From K189A clade bacterium (GTDB taxonomy: Bacteria; Pseudomonadota; Gammaproteobacteria; Pseudomonadales; Azotimanducaceae), in contig CACOYI010000003.1 in the NCBI GenBank assembly GCA_902631405.1, forward strand, positions 1-64,000: a DNA stretch of 64,000 bases. Reading direction: 5' to 3'. The notes under the pieces were generated by a model. It saw nothing but the letters and a program-made list of their open reading frames with translations. It was not told where the DNA came from and did no database searches. A program made the translations under genes and the position numbers. Each line of letters begins with the position of its first letter. Within the stretch, counting starts at the first letter, position 1. Of the stretch, positions 56,529 through 64,000 are shown piece by piece.

Positions 56529-59351
56529 TTGAAGACTTTATCAACCATACTGCGATGGCTACTCTATTTCTCGGCGGTCGGGCCTTTCTCATCGAACTTT
56601 GCTGATGTTGGGTTGGTCGTAGGCAGTTTCGCTGATCGAGATAATGCTCTTCGCCAGCTAGCTTTACTGCAAAAGAAAGTGAATCCCGCTGCATTCATTG
56701 CAGAGTTTTCGGACGAAAATCGAGACTTGTTCCGCTTGGTCATCCCTACAACTGATTCGGATCTTCGAACTGTTCGTTTGAGGGCTCAAAAGGCGGGTTT
56801 TGGTCAAGGATGGCGATTAGATTACCAGCCCCCTCAAATGCCCTCCGCGAGGCGCGATGAAGGTATTGGATTAATCGCTCGGGACCAAGAGAGCAGGACT
56901 AGAGCGTCAATTTCTGAAAAAAGTGAACAAGGACCCATTGGGTTAGTCCGGTTAGGTTCCGATGGAGAGGAAATTAATATTGAGTTACCTCGACTGGACA
57001 TAGGTGAGGCTACTATCGAGCTCGATGGAAGGCTAGATGAATCTATTTGGGTATCCATTCCTGGGTACGACAATATGCTTGTGATGGATCCGGACACCCT
57101 AGAGAAGACTCGCTTCAAAACTGATGCAAGGATGTTTTATACAGAGAAGGGACTTTATGTAGGGGTGTTCATGGAGCAACCCTCGGAGACTCTCATTGCA
57201 AGGCTCTCAAGTCGAGACGAATTTATAAACCGAGACTCGATAGGAATTACTATAGATACCTCCGGTGAGGGCCTTTATGGTTACTGGTTTACGTTGAATC
57301 TTGGAGGCTCTGTGATGGACGGCAAGGTTGCTCCAGAGCGGCAATTCTCTAGAGAGTGGGATGGACCCTGGGAAAGTGCCACGGCGGTACTAGATAACGG
57401 TTGGAGTGCTGAGATGTTCTTGCCCTGGTCGATGATGACCATGGCGAGCTCTACTGGAGAGAACCGAAAGCTTGGCTTTTGGCTCAATCGAAAAGTAGCG
57501 TTTCTTGATGAGCGATGGAGCTGGCCCGCTTTACCATTTGCCTCACCAAGATTTATGTCGGCTTTGGCAACGATGAGGACACCGGGTGTCGAGCCAAAAC
57601 AGCAAATTGCTGTCTTCCCTTATGCCTCCTACACCTCGGATCAAATGCGTTATGAAAACGAGGGGAGGGCAGGCATAGATGTTTCGTGGAGGCCTACCTC
57701 TAATCTGCAACTGACAGCAACATTAAATCCGGATTTCGGCGCCGTGGAGTCAGATGATGTGGTCGTTAACCTCACAGCCTTTGAAACGTTTTTTCCGGAG
57801 AAACGCCTTTTCTTTCTAGAAGGTAGGGAGGTCTTTTCTACGACTCCCAGAAGCCAGGTTCGTTCGTCGAAGGCTAGTTCAGGAGGATCCCGTCAGACGA
57901 CCTCTACATTTAACCCGGAGCCTACAACCCTTCTGAATACTAGGAGAATTGGGGGAGCACCGTCGGTAGACACACCCATGGGTGTGAGAGTCGATAGCGT
58001 CGACCTGACAAGGCCGACGGACTTAAAAGGTGCGTTGAAGGTGACTGGTCAAAACGGATCGGTACGTTATGGATTTTTGGGTGCCTTCGAGGGTGATATG
58101 CGACTGCCTGGTGTTTACTCGGAACCTGGCTTGTCGGATGAAAAAGTTAATATCGATACGTTTGGTCGAGATTTCGGTGTTGCGCGTTTCTTGTATGAAA
58201 CGGTGGGTGAGGGTAGAAGTTCACTTGGATATTTGGGGACACTCGTCTCGCACGAAAACGGAGAGGCAGCAGTTCATGGTCTTGATGGGCATTGGCTCTC
58301 TAAAAATGGAGCCTGGCAGATCGATGGGCAACTTATTCAAAGTGATGTTAATGATGAGATCGGGTTTGGCGTGATGGCGGACGTGGATTTTAAACCGAAA
58401 CAAGGTACTCAGCATAAGCTGATGCTTGATTACTTTGACAAGCGTTTAGATGTGAGCGATCTCGGGTTTATACGGCGTAATGACGTGTTTTCTAAGAACT
58501 ATCAGTACAACTGGTCCACGGGTAGGGGTCTGACTTATTTTAGGAGCAAGAAAAGATCTATCATGATCTCTAATTCATGGAATATGGACGGCAAACTGGT
58601 CAGGTCTGGTTTGTTTTTTCGAAATGGCTGGACCTTCAAGAATTTGAATGAAATCAGGACAGAATTTAATTACTTCCCGGCCCGTTGGGAAGACCGCAAC
58701 AGTTTTGGCAATGGTGCCTATAAAATGCACGATCGCTTCGTCGGAGAACTTGCCTTTGGAACCGACACCTCACAGCAAGTCTCTTTCAGTGCTTTGGTTG
58801 GAATGCGACAGGAAGAATTGAGCGATTGGACACTTAGATCTTCTGTTGGCTTAACTTACAAGCCCGCGGATCAGTTTTCTCTGGACCTAGATCTGAATTA
58901 CTTCGAACGTAAGGGTTGGCTATTGCATAATACCGATAGATTGATGAGCAAATATGATGCGGGAGATTTTCAACCGAGACTGGGTATGGACATCTTCTTT
59001 ACGGCTAAACAGCAATTGAGATTGACTGTTCAGTGGGCAGTTATCAAGGCTGAGGTAACAGACTTTCTTGTGATTCCTGAACAGGGTGGAACACTTTTGA
59101 GCTTAGAGGATTCCAATGGTTATATTTCGATAAATTCCGTTAGAGGGGATTTTGCTTTATCTAGACTCACCTCACAAATCAGATATCGTTGGGAAATCGG
59201 TCCCCTGTCAGATTTTTTTCTTGTCTACACTCGAGGAAGCAATCTCCCTAATAGGGTAGAGGAGAGCTACGGAGAGCTATGGGAGGACGCGATAAGCTAT
59301 CCAATCGTGGATACTTATGTGGCCAAACTTAGATATCGTTTTGGGAACTAA
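56529..59351 (+). CDS. SPOR-like plus CBM9-like plus DUF5916-type outer-membrane barrel protein
   Basis: 940 residues. A signal-peptide-like start (LRWLLYFSAVGPFSSNFA) is followed by a SPOR-like repeat (residues about 28-100: LVVGSFADRDNALRQLALL, LVIPTTDSDLRTVRLRAQKAGFGQGWRL). A CBM9-like beta-sandwich comes next (about 155-330: IELDGRLDESIW, KGLYVGVFMEQP, WSAEMFLPWSMM). A long beta-barrel-like domain of the DUF5916 type then runs to the C-terminal LRYRFGN, with GAVESDDVVVNLTAFETFFPEKRLFFLEGREVF at the junction. TTG start. An outer-membrane location is inferred; the role is unknown. The N-terminal domain resembles the SPOR protein at 39.6 kb. Confidence 0.82.
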   Translation: MKTLSTILRWLLYFSAVGPFSSNFADVGLVVGSFADRDNALRQLALLQKKVNPAAFIAEFSDENRDLFRLVIPTTDSDLRTVRLRAQKAGFGQGWRLDYQPPQMPSARRDEGIGLIARDQESRTRASISEKSEQGPIGLVRLGSDGEEINIELPRLDIGEATIELDGRLDESIWVSIPGYDNMLVMDPDTLEKTRFKTDARMFYTEKGLYVGVFMEQPSETLIARLSSRDEFINRDSIGITIDTSGEGLYGYWFTLNLGGSVMDGKVAPERQFSREWDGPWESATAVLDNGWSAEMFLPWSMMTMASSTGENRKLGFWLNRKVAFLDERWSWPALPFASPRFMSALATMRTPGVEPKQQIAVFPYASYTSDQMRYENEGRAGIDVSWRPTSNLQLTATLNPDFGAVESDDVVVNLTAFETFFPEKRLFFLEGREVFSTTPRSQVRSSKASSGGSRQTTSTFNPEPTTLLNTRRIGGAPSVDTPMGVRVDSVDLTRPTDLKGALKVTGQNGSVRYGFLGAFEGDMRLPGVYSEPGLSDEKVNIDTFGRDFGVARFLYETVGEGRSSLGYLGTLVSHENGEAAVHGLDGHWLSKNGAWQIDGQLIQSDVNDEIGFGVMADVDFKPKQGTQHKLMLDYFDKRLDVSDLGFIRRNDVFSKNYQYNWSTGRGLTYFRSKKRSIMISNSWNMDGKLVRSGLFFRNGWTFKNLNEIRTEFNYFPARWEDRNSFGNGAYKMHDRFVGELAFGTDTSQQVSFSALVGMRQEELSDWTLRSSVGLTYKPADQFSLDLDLNYFERKGWLLHNTDRLMSKYDAGDFQPRLGMDIFFTAKQQLRLTVQWAVIKAEVTDFLVIPEQGGTLLSLEDSNGYISINSVRGDFALSRLTSQIRYRWEIGPLSDFFLVYTRGSNLPNRVEESYGELWEDAISYPIVDTYVAKLRYRFGN

Positions 59352-59355
59352 CATA

Positions 59356-61047
59356 TCAAACGCTATCATTGATAGAGAGTTTCTCCCTCAATTCGCGTTT
59401 TAAAAATTTACCCGAAGCATTTCTTGGTAATGGCTCGTCCATGAACCAAACATATTTTGGTACCTTGAAGCTTGCTATGAGGTTCCGACAGTGCTCCCTA
59501 AGCTCTGTCGCATCAAGTTTGTTGTTTCCCACAAAAACAGCAGCTCCAACTTCTTCTCCAAGTCTGTCGTCTGGAACACCGAATACAGTGCATTCAGATA
59601 CAGCTGGATGATCGAAGATTGCACTTTCGACCTCGGCACAGTATATGTTTTCGCCACCTCGTAGGACCATATCTTTAATCCTGTCTACGATATAGATGAA
59701 GTCATCCTCGTCCATTTTGGCCATATCACCTGTTCGAAGCCAGCCATCAACAATGGTCTCCTCGGTAGCCTCGGGTCTGTTGAGATATCCTTTTATAACG
59801 TGACCTCCACGCACCCACAGTTCTCCGGTTTCACCTTTCGGGAGAGTTTCGGTGCTTGATGGGTCCACGATTTTGACCTCGTAAGCAGGGGTTGCCGGGC
59901 CGCAACTCTCTGGTTTGTCTATGAAATAGTCTCCACCAATCGATGTGATAATTCCGCAAGTCTCGGTCATTCCATAGCCCGTACTTGGCCGAGCAGTTGT
60001 TACTCGCTCTTCAATTTTTGTAACTAGATCTGGCTGCAGTTGAGCTCCGCCGCCTCCAACAGTCATTAAGCTCGATGTGTCAGTCTTATCGAAATCAGGA
60101 TGAGTAATGATTTCTCTGGCCATAACGGGGACGCCGCTTAGCGAAGTGATCTTCTCGGCCTCAACGATTTTAAGCGCTTCACCGGCGTCCCATTTATACA
60201 TATGAGTAAGTCTTCCACCTGCAATGGTTGTTGCATGTGCCGCGCAGTTATTCGCAGTTACATGGAATAAAGGAGTCGTGACGAGTGCGGAGGGGATTAT
60301 TGGATCTGTTCCCGGCTCCAAAAGCCCTTTCTTCTCTCCGATTAGTCTTTGTAATGATGCAGAGAACATCATGCTCCAGATGTTACTTATGCAGCCACGA
60401 TGAGTCAGTTGGGCGCCTTTTGGCCGACCCGTCGTGCCGGATGTGTAAAAGATACAGGCATCATCGTCCGGCTGAACCTCGATATCATTGGCCTCTGGTG
60501 CTGTATCGAGTAACTCATTCCAATTCGCTATGCCAGAATCTGCAGATGCTGTTCTCACAGTTATGGGTTTGATGAATGACAGCTCTGCACTGATTCCACT
60601 GAAAACATTGAGTCTTTCTTGATCTACGAATATAAACTTCGGCTTCGAGTCTTCTATCGCATACAACATTTCAGGCTCGGTCCACCAGGCATTCATGCCA
60701 ACAACACTTGCTCCGACGGAGAGTGTTGCCCAGTAGCTAAGCAACCACTCCGGATAATTTCTCATCGCTATAGCGACTCGGTCTCCATGAGAGACTTCAT
60801 TGTGAAGGAGCCAGGTAGCCACTGAATCCACTATTTTATGTGCATCGTTATACGAGATTCTTTCGTCTTGATACACGAGGTAATCTCGATCGCCGAACTG
60901 CCTTGTTTGCTCCCACATGTGTTTAAGTGTGGGCAAAGCATTCTTGTACGTATTTATTGGCGCGCCTCGCACATCTATCTTTTCGATTTCAAAATCAGCC
61001 CCCGCTGAAATTAATTCTGCCCAGGCCTCTTTATATTCTTTGTACAC
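59356..61047 (-). CDS. Long/medium-chain acyl-CoA ligase (AMP-forming)
   Basis: 563-residue ANL ligase. DDACIFYTSGTTGRPKGAQLTHRG is the P-loop. STGYGMTETCGIITSIGG, GWLRTGDMAKMDEDDFIYIVDRIKDMVLRGGENIYCAEVE and the C-terminal LPRNASGKFLKRELRE complete the core with catalytic Lys. It activates a carboxylic acid, most likely a fatty acid, with ATP and CoA. GAGGAGGGG lies just before the GTG start. It is convergent with the DUF5916-type gene and divergent from the glycosyltransferase pair. Chain-length specificity is not deducible. Confidence 0.9.
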   Translation of the reverse strand: MYKEYKEAWAELISAGADFEIEKIDVRGAPINTYKNALPTLKHMWEQTRQFGDRDYLVYQDERISYNDAHKIVDSVATWLLHNEVSHGDRVAIAMRNYPEWLLSYWATLSVGASVVGMNAWWTEPEMLYAIEDSKPKFIFVDQERLNVFSGISAELSFIKPITVRTASADSGIANWNELLDTAPEANDIEVQPDDDACIFYTSGTTGRPKGAQLTHRGCISNIWSMMFSASLQRLIGEKKGLLEPGTDPIIPSALVTTPLFHVTANNCAAHATTIAGGRLTHMYKWDAGEALKIVEAEKITSLSGVPVMAREIITHPDFDKTDTSSLMTVGGGGAQLQPDLVTKIEERVTTARPSTGYGMTETCGIITSIGGDYFIDKPESCGPATPAYEVKIVDPSSTETLPKGETGELWVRGGHVIKGYLNRPEATEETIVDGWLRTGDMAKMDEDDFIYIVDRIKDMVLRGGENIYCAEVESAIFDHPAVSECTVFGVPDDRLGEEVGAAVFVGNNKLDATELREHCRNLIASFKVPKYVWFMDEPLPRNASGKFLKRELREKLSINDSV

Positions 61048-61157
61048 TGTCCCCTCCTCAGTTCGATGGCTAGTCTACTGGAGAAGTTGAGTGAAGCGAA
61101 GATATGCTGATAATTGACCGTAAATCTGCGAAAGCGGTCGATTGATCAGGAACTGTT

Positions 61158-61844
61158 TTGGAAAACGTAGCCATTGTAATACCCACCAAAATAATTGACT
61201 CGAATCTAGTGTCCTTGCTTGGTCATCTTCTCAGGAGAACGAGTGCAGAGATAGTAGTAGTAAAGACTGATGAATGCTCAGTAGAAGGCTTTTCAAGATT
61301 TCACCGAGAGGCCCAAGTAAGGTTGGTCACTGCTAGAGCCTCAAGAGGTGGACAAATTCGCCAGGGTATTGTTAATTCCGAGAGTTCTTTGATCTGGGTT
61401 CTTCACGCGGACTCTGTAATTGACGACTCAACTATTAAAGCGATTACCGAGATGGCTCGGAGACAGGATGAAGTTTGGGGTCGTTTTAATCTTTCGTTGA
61501 TTCCCAGCACGAGGATGCTTCAGCTCATATCCTTCTTAATTAATTTTAGGTCTCGCAAGACGAAGATATGTACGGGCGACCAGGGGATGTTCTTTCATCG
61601 TTCTCTTATTTGCGCCATTGGCGGCTTTCCAGATCAACCCCTTATGGAAGATGTAGAAGTCTCGAGAAGGTTGAAGCTAGAATATGCAGATCTTTTCTTG
61701 CCTGCAGAACAAATTGTTCAAAGCAGTGGTAAACGCTGGTTAACAAATGGTTACATGAAGACCATTCTTTCGATGTGGAGTTTACGAATTAGGTATTTTT
61801 TAGGTGCTTCTCCCCAGATTTTGTACGACGAATACTATGGGTGA
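61158..61844 (+). CDS. Family 2 glycosyltransferase, TIGR04283 type
   Basis: 228-residue GT-A glycosyltransferase-like protein. VAIVIPTKIIDSNLVSLLGHLL, ARASRGGQIRQGI, LIWVLHADSVIDDSTI and GDQGMFFHRSLICAIGGFPDQPLMEDVEVSRRLK are typical of the TIGR04283 group. The acidic pair of the DxD motif is seen as HADSV. A TTG start is used. The following gene begins inside its last codons, an 8-base overlap, so the two are coupled. The pair is common in diverse bacteria, sometimes near arsenosugar or lipid genes, and its product is not established. Confidence 0.82.
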   Translation: MENVAIVIPTKIIDSNLVSLLGHLLRRTSAEIVVVKTDECSVEGFSRFHREAQVRLVTARASRGGQIRQGIVNSESSLIWVLHADSVIDDSTIKAITEMARRQDEVWGRFNLSLIPSTRMLQLISFLINFRSRKTKICTGDQGMFFHRSLICAIGGFPDQPLMEDVEVSRRLKLEYADLFLPAEQIVQSSGKRWLTNGYMKTILSMWSLRIRYFLGASPQILYDEYYG

Positions 61845-62454
61845 AGCCAATGTTCACGTCGCTATATTTGCGAAGACGCCAAGACAGGGAGAGGTGAAGA
61901 CTCGCCTGATTCCTGAGCTTGGTGCAGCGGGAGCCTTAAAAGCTCATGTGGAATTACTGCAGAAAACTCTCACGAATCTTTTAAGTGCTTCCGACGCTGC
62001 GCGGTTCGAGCTATGGGTTACAAGCTGCTCTCAGAATATTCAAGATTGTGCTGATCAACACGGCCTAGTTCTTAAGATGCAGTCGGGAGAGAGCCTCGGG
62101 GAGCGAATGAAAAATGCTATGGGTTCGATGTTTGTCAATGGTGCAGACTTAGCCTTCATTGTTGGCAGTGATTGTCCTGAACTTAACTCAGATTATCTTA
62201 GGATGATGATTCACAATTCCTCAGAGCAGGATTTGCTTTTGGCACCGGCTGAAGACGGCGGGTACTGCTTAATCGGTTCTCGTAGTCTTCATTCGGAATT
62301 ATTCTCAGGGATTGAGTGGGGTGAAGCACAAGTCCTTGAGCAAACTCTTTCCAAGGCTGGTGCTCTAGGTTTGAATGTTTATCTAGGACCGACGATATGG
62401 GACGTCGACAGACCGGAAGACTGGCGTCGGTATAAAAAAGATTTTTTTAGCTAG
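61837..62454 (+). CDS. TIGR04282/DUF2064 nucleotidyl-/glycosyltransferase-like protein
   Basis: 205-residue GT-A fold protein of the TIGR04282 (DUF2064) family: VAIFAKTPRQGEVKTRLIPELG, QSGESLGERMKNAM, FIVGSDCPELNSDYLRMMI and LLLAPAEDGGYCLIGSR are diagnostic. The start ATG lies inside the end of the TIGR04283 gene; the ORF track start 11 codons earlier is less likely because no family sequence precedes VHVAIFAK. Its 3' end overlaps the convergent sufE by 8 bases. It probably works with its partner on one sugar-containing product. Confidence 0.85.
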   Translation: MGEANVHVAIFAKTPRQGEVKTRLIPELGAAGALKAHVELLQKTLTNLLSASDAARFELWVTSCSQNIQDCADQHGLVLKMQSGESLGERMKNAMGSMFVNGADLAFIVGSDCPELNSDYLRMMIHNSSEQDLLLAPAEDGGYCLIGSRSLHSELFSGIEWGEAQVLEQTLSKAGALGLNVYLGPTIWDVDRPEDWRRYKKDFFS

Positions 62455-62851
62455 CGCCATTTTCTGCAATTTGATTTATTTTGCCGATCATGGCTCTGAG
62501 ACCATTCCCTCGCGACATAGATAGATGCGCCATTAATCCCAATTCTTCGAAGAGAGTTTCCAAGTCAGTTTCGATGATCTCCGAAGGGCTCAGATTGTTG
62601 ATGGCCACGAGTAGGATTTTTAGCAAACCACGAACAATATGAGCATCGCTGTCGATTTGAAATCGAAGTTTATTGTCTTCGATCGCGTACACTAACCAAA
62701 CCTGACTTTGGCAGCCTCGAATAAGATTTTTCTCGATGCGATAATCGTCGTCCATGTCAGGCAGATCTTTTCCAATCTCTAGGATGAATCTGTATTTGTC
62801 TTCCCAGTCGTCGAAGAACTCGAAGCTTTCCTTTATCTCCGCAAGCTCCAT
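62447..62851 (-). CDS. sufE: SufE sulfur-acceptor protein
   Basis: 134-residue partner of cysteine desulfurase SufS. The acceptor Cys is in NLIRGCQSQVWLVY, and the C-terminal GLMAHLSMSRGNGLRAMIGKI is typical. It takes persulfide sulfur from SufS and passes it to the SufBCD scaffold for iron-sulfur cluster assembly. It starts directly after the sufT stop with no gap, and its 3' end overlaps the convergent DUF2064 gene by 8 bases. It is the last gene of the SUF run. Confidence 0.93.
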   Translation of the reverse strand: MELAEIKESFEFFDDWEDKYRFILEIGKDLPDMDDDYRIEKNLIRGCQSQVWLVYAIEDNKLRFQIDSDAHIVRGLLKILLVAINNLSPSEIIETDLETLFEELGLMAHLSMSRGNGLRAMIGKINQIAENGAS

Positions 62852-63379
62852 TTAAAAAATTCCAAGTTCCAGTTTTGCTGCGTCGGTCATCTTGTCCCTA
62901 GACCACGGAGGATCAAGCACGATCTCCACATCGGTTGACTTTACTCCAGGTACCTCACCGACCCGATCCTTTATTTCTTCTACTAGCACTGGACCCATAC
63001 CACATCCAGGCGACGTAAGCGTCATAGTTATCTTCACACAATCGCTGTCGATCACGGTTTCATATATCAAACCAAGATCTACAATATTTACGGGAATCTC
63101 AGGGTCAAAAACCGACTTTAAAGCTAGATGAACATGTTCTAGGTTCGGCGCGCACTCGTCGTCAGAATAGGGAAGTTGAAGAGGCTCGTAAACCAAGCCT
63201 AGTGCCTCTGCGTCTCTGCCAGCAATACGCGCCATTTTTCCTTGCCAGAGCACGGTGAAGCTGCTCCCAAGCTCTTGAGTTAATGTAACGAATGTATCTT
63301 TCGGGATAAGAAGTGGATCACCAGTTGGAACCAGAAGGGCAGGGCAATCACGTCTGGTGGTGACGACTCTTCTTTCCAA
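62852..63379 (-). CDS. sufT: SufT-like iron-sulfur assembly factor
   Basis: 175-residue protein with an N-terminal extension (RDCPALLVPTGDPLLIPKDTFVTLTQELGSSFTVLWQGKMARIAG) and a C-terminal MIP18/DUF59 domain (LKSVFDPEIPVNIVDLGLIYE, TLTSPGCGMGPVLVEEIKDRV, EIVLDPPWSRDKM). This two-part layout defines SufT of SUF systems, which helps mature iron-sulfur proteins. The start is TTG with a weak ribosome site, so coupling to sufA 14 bases upstream is likely. sufE follows immediately. Confidence 0.92.
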   Translation of the reverse strand: MERRVVTTRRDCPALLVPTGDPLLIPKDTFVTLTQELGSSFTVLWQGKMARIAGRDAEALGLVYEPLQLPYSDDECAPNLEHVHLALKSVFDPEIPVNIVDLGLIYETVIDSDCVKITMTLTSPGCGMGPVLVEEIKDRVGEVPGVKSTDVEIVLDPPWSRDKMTDAAKLELGIF

Positions 63380-63393
63380 CAGGCTGGTCTGCT

Positions 63394-63798
63394 CTAAGAC
63401 GCGGCTTCGCTAACAATATCGCCTAATGATTCAATATTGTTGCTGCTAGCATCTTCACCCAAGGAAAAGCTCTCTCCGCAACCGCAGTAGCTAAATGCGT
63501 TGGGGTTTTTAAAAACGATATTGGAATTAAGGCCCTCTATCTCTAGTTCTATGCATGTTCCGCGAACTAATTCGGCCTTATCGGGGCTTACAAGAACACT
63601 AAGATCGTTGGAAACTTCTACAAGTAGATCTTCGTCTTCCGGCGATCGAGTGAAATCTAGGGTGTACATAAAGCCATTGCAGCCGCTTTCCTTGACGCCC
63701 AATCGTATGAATTGAGCTTGCTGGCCTCGCATTTGATTGCGGATAAAATCTTGGGCTGAGCTAGTAATATCTAGTTGAAGTTGGTTGGCCATCATCAT
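63394..63798 (-). CDS. sufA: A-type iron-sulfur carrier protein (SufA/IscA family)
   Basis: 134 residues with the three conserved carrier Cys: KESGCNGFMYTLDF and SYCGCGESFSL. It receives iron-sulfur clusters and delivers them to apoproteins. The C-terminal 20 residues after the CGCG motif (GEDASSNNIESLGDIV) are longer than usual. It lies between sufS and sufT in a leftward run. The initial MMM leaves the exact start among three consecutive ATGs. Confidence 0.9.
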   Translation of the reverse strand: MMMANQLQLDITSSAQDFIRNQMRGQQAQFIRLGVKESGCNGFMYTLDFTRSPEDEDLLVEVSNDLSVLVSPDKAELVRGTCIELEIEGLNSNIVFKNPNAFSYCGCGESFSLGEDASSNNIESLGDIVSEAAS

Positions 63799-63826
63799 CT
63801 TCAGTTTTCACAGAGAGTAACACGAT

Positions 63827-64000
63827 TTATAAGAAAGTTTGTGCTTTCTCAAGTCCGCTGATCAGGCGATCTCCATCACTGTCATCGTTATATAAACTGA
63901 ACGAAGCCCTAACTGTCCCAGGAATTCCCAGGCGATCCATCAACGGCATGTTGCAATGGTGGCCTGCTCTTAAGGCAATACCTTGTTGATCCAAAAGTGT
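63827..64000 (-). CDS. sufS: Cysteine desulfurase SufS, C-terminal fragment cut by window edge
   Basis: This is too short for the ORF track. The reverse strand translates to 57 residues ending in LISGLEKAQTFL before a TAA stop and contains ALRAGHHCNMPLMDRLGIPGTVRASFSLYN, the SufS block with the catalytic Cys in the GHHC motif. SufS removes sulfur from cysteine using pyridoxal phosphate. The gene continues beyond base 64000. It starts the run sufS-sufA-sufT-sufE visible here; sufBCD presumably lie further upstream. Confidence 0.92.
   Translation of the reverse strand, partial: TLLDQQGIALRAGHHCNMPLMDRLGIPGTVRASFSLYNDDSDGDRLISGLEKAQTFL

Noticed and set aside
1-64000. CRISPR array, prophage genes or long tandem DNA repeats
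   Set aside because: None seen on reading; the only recurrent element noticed is the short GGGTGAA-type motif.

Overview
The window looks like a chromosomal segment of a marine, free-living gammaproteobacterium of the SAR92/OM60-like type. Lineage is inferred from gene content only: a TonB-dependent receptor in a glycan locus, a sodium-pumping oxaloacetate decarboxylase (oadGAB), a Coq4-family protein, a SUF cluster with SufT, SSS-family sodium symporters and CCA-encoding tRNA genes. Genes are tightly packed on both strands, with several 1-8 base overlaps and many GTG or TTG starts. I see no CRISPR array, prophage or intact insertion sequence.

Region 1 (1-27.2 kb) is a fructan/sucrose-type utilisation locus with unusual passengers. 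The recognisable sugar genes are an SSS symporter (cut at the left edge), a TonB-dependent receptor, two cytoplasmic GH32 beta-fructofuranosidase-like enzymes (one fused to an NTF2/SnoaL-like domain) and a PfkB fructokinase. Mixed in are two heterodimeric ABC exporter pairs near the two ends in opposite orientation, two ADP-ribosylglycohydrolase-fold proteins (one with a C-terminal jelly-roll-like domain), a rifampin-phosphotransferase-like PEP/ATP-grasp enzyme, a PhyH dioxygenase, a luciferase-like flavin oxidoreductase, an SDR and a calcineurin-like phosphoesterase. A short motif close to AATGGGTGAA recurs in at least six non-coding sites here and just to the right, which suggests a shared regulator encoded elsewhere. 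This locus is the best candidate for an undescribed system: import and breakdown of a fructofuranoside-containing compound coupled to modification and export of its other part.

Region 2 (27.4-30.5 kb) carries an unrecognised 209-residue protein, a transposase-like protein that appears to have lost catalytic residues, and a translationally coupled Fes-type esterase. Region 3 (30.6-35.9 kb) holds a Coq4-like protein, a crotonase, an M20 amidohydrolase, a saccharopine-dehydrogenase-like reductase and a class I fructose-bisphosphate aldolase.

Region 4 (36.1-42.6 kb) lies between tRNA-Arg(ACG) and tRNA-Arg(CCT). It encodes the oadGAB sodium pump, a SPOR-domain secreted protein and a BisC-like molybdoenzyme. 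Region 5 (42.7-50.2 kb) has an N-acyl-D-amino-acid deacylase-like amidohydrolase, a RidA protein, two secreted low-complexity proteins and a very large flagellin with a good sigma-54 promoter.

Region 6 (49.7-64 kb) is housekeeping and metabolism: an unusual phosphatase-like protein, a soluble aldose dehydrogenase, aroA, a malonyl-CoA-synthetase-like enzyme, a second SSS symporter, a SPOR-CBM9-DUF5916 barrel protein, a fatty-acyl-CoA ligase, a coupled TIGR04283/TIGR04282-type pair, and the tail of a SUF operon (sufS-sufA-sufT-sufE) running off the right edge.
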